From: Alphaproteobacteria bacterium
GTDB lineage: Bacteria; Pseudomonadota; Alphaproteobacteria; Micavibrionales; Micavibrionaceae
Assembly (NCBI GenBank): GCA_030424975.1
Contig: JAUHVY010000001.1
Location: 307,093-371,092, forward strand
Reading direction: 5' to 3'
Length of the DNA stretch: 64,000 bases
Every line of letters starts with the position of its first letter. The first letter of the stretch is position 1. Positions 61,086-64,000 of this stretch are shown here, piece by piece. Made by a program: the position numbers and the translations under genes. Below the pieces are notes generated by a model. The model did no database searches, was not told the origin of the DNA, and saw nothing but the letters and a program-made list of their open reading frames with translations.

Positions 61086-62483
61086 ATGCGCAAAAAGCAT
61101 TATATTCTAGCGATTATTATTTATGTGTCCTTTTGGGGTGTTGTTCACGCCGCGAAGGGCACATATCTTTCTACCGTTTCTGACAGTCCGTTATCCGGAG
61201 GGGGAACGACGGTATTCAATTCATCGCGTGATGCTTTTGCCAAGCCGGCGGCAAATTTGCCTACTGAAGACCTCAGGGATTTTACCTTCGGCAATAAAAT
61301 GTTTAACACCAAATGGGTAACGGCTCCTGCTTCTGTGACGTCTTTGGATGGGCTAGGGCCAAGTTTTAACCGTATGTCCTGTGCAGCCTGTCATTTTAAA
61401 GATGGTCGGGGAAGGCCTCCTGAATCCGCAAATGGGCCAATGAAGTCAATGTTGGTGCGCCTTAGTATTTCAGGCATGTCACCCGATGGCGGACCTGTGC
61501 CACATCCTGTATATGGCGATCAGTTGAATGATCGTGGTATTCATGGCGTTCCTGCCGAAGGGCAGGCGAAAATATCGTATACAGAGGTTACAGGGCAATA
61601 TCATGATGGCACGCCTTATAGTCTTCGAAAGCCAACATACACATTCACGGATATGGCCTTTGGTGAACTTGGGGGTGATGTATTATTCTCTCCGCGCGTT
61701 GCGCCTGCGGTACATGGTATGGGGTTATTGGAAGCAATATCAGAGGAGCAGATCTTAGCGTGGGCAGATCCGGAAGATAGGGATGGTGACGGCATATCAG
61801 GGCGTCCTAACTATGTTTGGGATATTGTTCATAATAAGAAATCGATCGGTCGATACGGGTGGAAGGCAAATGTTGCAACCTTGCAGCAACAAGATGCCGG
61901 CGCGGCACTTGGCGATATAGGGATCACAACATCGCTTTTTCCGGATCAAAATTGTCCGGAAAAGCAAACGAAGTGTAATGCTGCCCCGCATGGCGGTACG
62001 CCTGAAATGTCTGATGAGCAACTTAAAAAAATGAATTTTTACGTTAGCACATTAGCCGTTCCGGCTAGACGAAATGTGGATGATCCTGTCGTCTTAATGG
62101 GCGCAAATGCATTCGAAAAGGCCGGTTGCGTTCAATGCCACAAACCGCGCGTTAAAACAGGCGCATATGAAATTTCTGCATTATCCAATCAAGATATACA
62201 ACCTTTCACAGATTTGTTGTTGCACGATATGGGGGAAGGGTTAGCGGATAACAGACCCGATTTTGAAGCCAACGGACGTGAATGGCGTACGCCGCCTCTG
62301 TGGGGGATTGGTTTGGTCAAGACTGTGAACAAGCATACAAATTTCCTTCATGATGGCCGTGCCCGCAACCTTGAGGAGGCGATCCTTTGGCATGGAGGAG
62401 AAGCAGAAGCCTCAAAAGACGCATTTAAGACGATGAGTATAGAGAAACGCACAGCACTCATTGAATTCCTAAGAAGCCTGTAA
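61086..62483 (+). CDS. di-heme oxidoreductase (DHOR, thiol oxidoreductase family)
   Basis: A periplasmic c-type cytochrome of 465 residues with a signal peptide (about 1-22, VVHAA). Two heme motifs are present: RMSCAACHFKDGRG and AGCVQCHKPRV. LHDMGEGLADNRPDF and WRTPPLWGIGLV, LHDGRARNLEEAILWHGGEA are family blocks. Such genes usually follow imelysin genes, as here (three bases between). The partner role could be iron oxidation or reduction during uptake, not shown. The ATG is used; a GTG codon is directly before it. Confidence 0.92.
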   Translation: MRKKHYILAIIIYVSFWGVVHAAKGTYLSTVSDSPLSGGGTTVFNSSRDAFAKPAANLPTEDLRDFTFGNKMFNTKWVTAPASVTSLDGLGPSFNRMSCAACHFKDGRGRPPESANGPMKSMLVRLSISGMSPDGGPVPHPVYGDQLNDRGIHGVPAEGQAKISYTEVTGQYHDGTPYSLRKPTYTFTDMAFGELGGDVLFSPRVAPAVHGMGLLEAISEEQILAWADPEDRDGDGISGRPNYVWDIVHNKKSIGRYGWKANVATLQQQDAGAALGDIGITTSLFPDQNCPEKQTKCNAAPHGGTPEMSDEQLKKMNFYVSTLAVPARRNVDDPVVLMGANAFEKAGCVQCHKPRVKTGAYEISALSNQDIQPFTDLLLHDMGEGLADNRPDFEANGREWRTPPLWGIGLVKTVNKHTNFLHDGRARNLEEAILWHGGEAEASKDAFKTMSIEKRTALIEFLRSL

Positions 62484-62524
62484 TGTCCTTTTTGTTCTTT
62501 GAAAAACGCTTCAATAGTCTGTGT

Positions 62525-63226
62525 TTAGGCTTGCGATCGCTTAGCAAAAAACGCATGAATTAATCCTGCTTGATAAAACTGAACCGGAAAATCAAAACCA
62601 CCTGATGCGATAATGGATGCAACCTGCTTTGGTGGCAGAATTGCAACGTCTTTTGCATATGCTGTCTTCATCTTTTTTATGTTGTCTTCAGATAAATCTG
62701 ATTGTGCCATTGATGTTAGCCATGTCTTTAGAAGTTCATTATAATTGTCAGCATTTGTGTCTGATGCTAAATCGGAATTGACGAGAATTCCTGCTGGTGT
62801 GAGTTTATTGGCTATTTGCGTAAAGAAAGAACGACGTTCTTCTTCGTCGAGGAAAAAATGAGAAACATTAAAACATGTTGCGGCATTGTGATTTTCCTTG
62901 AGGGGTAGGGAATCTATGTAGCCTTCATGGAAAAAACAACGAGAGGTGAGGTTGTTGCGTTCTATATTTTCACGGCAAAATTGCATCATAACACTTGACG
63001 GTTCAACAACTGTAAAAGTCCAATTAGGAAACTTTTCAGCGAGATAAATGATTTCTTTTCCGGTACCCGCACCAACGCTTAGAACACGAGATTGAACAGG
63101 TAATTTATCAAAGATAGGCCCTAGAAAAAAATACAATCCATCGTTTATTGGTGCCATTTTTTTCCATTGTTGGTCATATTTGGGGGCTTGCTGGTCAAAC
63201 AGGTTGTTGAGTTCTTCTTTGTTCAT
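62525..63226 (-). CDS. class I SAM-dependent methyltransferase
   Basis: A protein of 233 residues. VLSVGAGTGKEIIYLAEKFP (about 44-63) is motif I, FTVVEPSSVMMQFCREN motif II, and CFNVSHFFLDEEER motif IV region. YDQQWKKMAPINDGLYFFLG at the start is proper for ubiquinone/trans-aconitate type small-molecule enzymes. The substrate is not known. AAGAGAT precedes the ATG. It diverges from the Rrf2 gene, and the 99 bases between them carry repeated operators. Confidence 0.87.
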   Translation of the reverse strand: MNKEELNNLFDQQAPKYDQQWKKMAPINDGLYFFLGPIFDKLPVQSRVLSVGAGTGKEIIYLAEKFPNWTFTVVEPSSVMMQFCRENIERNNLTSRCFFHEGYIDSLPLKENHNAATCFNVSHFFLDEEERRSFFTQIANKLTPAGILVNSDLASDTNADNYNELLKTWLTSMAQSDLSEDNIKKMKTAYAKDVAILPPKQVASIIASGGFDFPVQFYQAGLIHAFFAKRSQA

Positions 63227-63246
63227 TTGAATCTCTTTTTATATTA

Positions 63247-63313
63247 AGGTAACATTTGAGGTTACATATTTTAGCCGTAAAGGCAATATATGTAATTATA
63301 AAAGTTACATATT
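63247..63313. promoter_or_regulatory. operator region of the Rrf2/methyltransferase divergon
   Basis: GTTACATATT occurs twice (63261-63270 and 63304-63313), with the inverse forms GGTAAC (63248) and ATATGTAA (63288). These give two inverted repeats, GTAAC-N7-GTTAC and TGTAA-N9-TTACA, between the divergent starts. Binding by the adjacent Rrf2 protein is the simplest explanation. Confidence 0.6.
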
Positions 63314-63325
63314 AAGGGGTATTTT

Positions 63326-63730
63326 ATGAGAAAAGACAGTCGTATATCACGTGTGCTTCATATATTGGTGCATATGGATGCAAATGACGGCTCCATGACA
63401 TCGGCTCATATAGCCCAGATGTTGTCGACAAATCCTGTCGTTGTAAGAAGGATCATGGGTGGTTTAAGGGATGCAGGATATGTACGTACGATTAAGGGGA
63501 GAGGCGGAGGGTGGGTGCTTGCCTGTCCTTTGAGTAGTATAACTCTTTTGGACATATATAATATATTTAATGAAACATCTTTATTTACGATTGGATTAAC
63601 GGATGAGCATTCTGATTGTTTTATAGAGGGGAATATCAATAAGGAACTTGGAAACATTATGAATGATGCTTCAGATCTTATGTTGGGACGTTTTGGTGAA
63701 GTTACTTTAGATCGTCTGAGTAGGCGGTAG
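63326..63730 (+). CDS. Rrf2 family transcription regulator
   Basis: A protein of 134 residues: winged helix with SRVLHILVHMDANDGSMTSA, IAQMLSTNPVVVRRIMGGLR and IKGRGGGWVLACPLSSITLL, which is the Rrf2 pattern. The Cys residues seen (CPLSS at about 72 and DCFIEG at about 97) do not form the three-Cys Fe-S set of IscR or NsrR, so this may be a YwnA- or CymR-like member. AAGGGG lies eight bases before the ATG. It probably represses itself and the divergent methyltransferase. Confidence 0.9.
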   Translation: MRKDSRISRVLHILVHMDANDGSMTSAHIAQMLSTNPVVVRRIMGGLRDAGYVRTIKGRGGGWVLACPLSSITLLDIYNIFNETSLFTIGLTDEHSDCFIEGNINKELGNIMNDASDLMLGRFGEVTLDRLSRR

Positions 63731-63762
63731 CCGAAAACAATGTTGTTTTCATGTGAAATAAG

Positions 63763-64000
63763 TTAGTAGTGTGGACGGTACTCGCTGTTACTTTTTACCG
63801 TGTTTATAACCTCCCATGACAGGGTATTCGCTTCATTAATAAGTTTGTTTTTACCGAGCGGAATTTTATACCCCGTACTTATCACGCTGCTAATTTTATC
63901 TGTTTTAAAGTTATCTTCTATGTACTTTTGGAAATCAGGGATGTCGTATACAAGGTTGAATGCTCTTCTGTTTTGATGATCCAAAAAGTATTCTGTGAAA
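63763..64000 (-). CDS. unknown protein, C-terminal part only (N-terminus beyond right edge)
   Basis: The minus-strand frame is open to the edge and gives 78 residues: FTEYFLDHQNRRAFNLVYDI, PDFQKYIEDNFKTDKISSVI, and a tail ending NTVKSNSEYRPHY. I do not recognise it. The stop is 32 bases from the convergent Rrf2 stop. Confidence 0.6.
   Translation of the reverse strand, partial: FTEYFLDHQNRRAFNLVYDIPDFQKYIEDNFKTDKISSVISTGYKIPLGKNKLINEANTLSWEVINTVKSNSEYRPHY

Noticed and set aside
1-64000. CRISPR array, rRNA operon, prophage structural genes or insertion sequences
   Set aside because: No regularly spaced repeat, no rRNA sequence, no capsid or tail gene and no transposase were seen. The only mobile features are the two serine-recombinase elements.

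Overview
This window comes from an alphaproteobacterium. The evidence is a petABC cytochrome bc1 operon, DUF1013 (TrcR-type) and DUF1192 genes, an alphaproteobacterial HNH endonuclease, a DUF4159/DUF58/MoxR block and EcfG-type stress promoters. Base composition is moderately AT-rich. The gene set would suit a Rhodospirillales- or Micavibrionales-like lineage, but that placement is a guess from memory. No rRNA operon and no CRISPR array is visible. One tRNA, tRNA-Leu(CAA), is present.

1-13 kb is housekeeping: an incomplete vWA membrane protein, a DUF4159 protein, a DUF58 protein and a MoxR ATPase in one minus-strand operon, then the CCA-adding enzyme, an ATP-grasp enzyme, hemF and trmL, and petA-petB-petC. 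PetB is about 100 residues longer than usual because of two internal insertions.

13-28.5 kb looks like a general stress island. An ECF sigma factor, a CHASE3-PAS hybrid kinase and an OmpR-type regulator sit among DUF1328, PNPOx-like, entericidin, MscS, lipid kinase, ExoD, PRC-barrel, Pmp3, CsbD, DUF2383, EF-hand and PH-like genes and several very small membrane proteins. Reading the intergenic DNA shows eight exact GGAAC-N16/17-CGTT sites and one near match, each placed just upstream of one of these genes or operons. This is the EcfG promoter consensus. The sites tie the region into one probable regulon and reveal several genes of 23 to 53 codons.

28.5-48.5 kb returns to core functions: TrcR-like regulator, DUF1192, guaC, gloB, two methyltransferase-type proteins (one of 925 residues with extra domains), comF, a ubiquinone hydroxylase, a grxC/nitrilase/metC/HerA-like run, an XRE-GNAT pair, LpxR, an esterase, an HNH endonuclease, dsbB and a second ExoD.

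48.6-58.66 kb is a mobile island at the 3' end of tRNA-Leu. Element 1 (about 8.5 kb) carries a large serine recombinase, an arsenic operon (arsR, arsI, an arsC fused to a DUF5677-like domain, acr3), an uncharacterised cargo gene, a relaxase and MobC, and a GFA-family gene. A 36-bp direct repeat marks its ends. Its attachment site lies inside the recombinase gene, so integration replaces the last 26 codons of the recombinase with antisense tRNA-Leu sequence; the original tail is still readable at the other end of the element. Next to it lie the remains of a second, related element: recombinase and relaxase scraps around a different cargo gene, in the same slot.

58.7-64 kb holds a probable iron operon (outer-membrane barrel, imelysin, di-heme oxidoreductase) behind two Fur-box-like sequences, then a divergent methyltransferase/Rrf2 regulator pair with shared GTTACATATT-type operators, and a gene that runs off the right edge. 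All family names are from recognition of motifs and architecture; no database search was possible.
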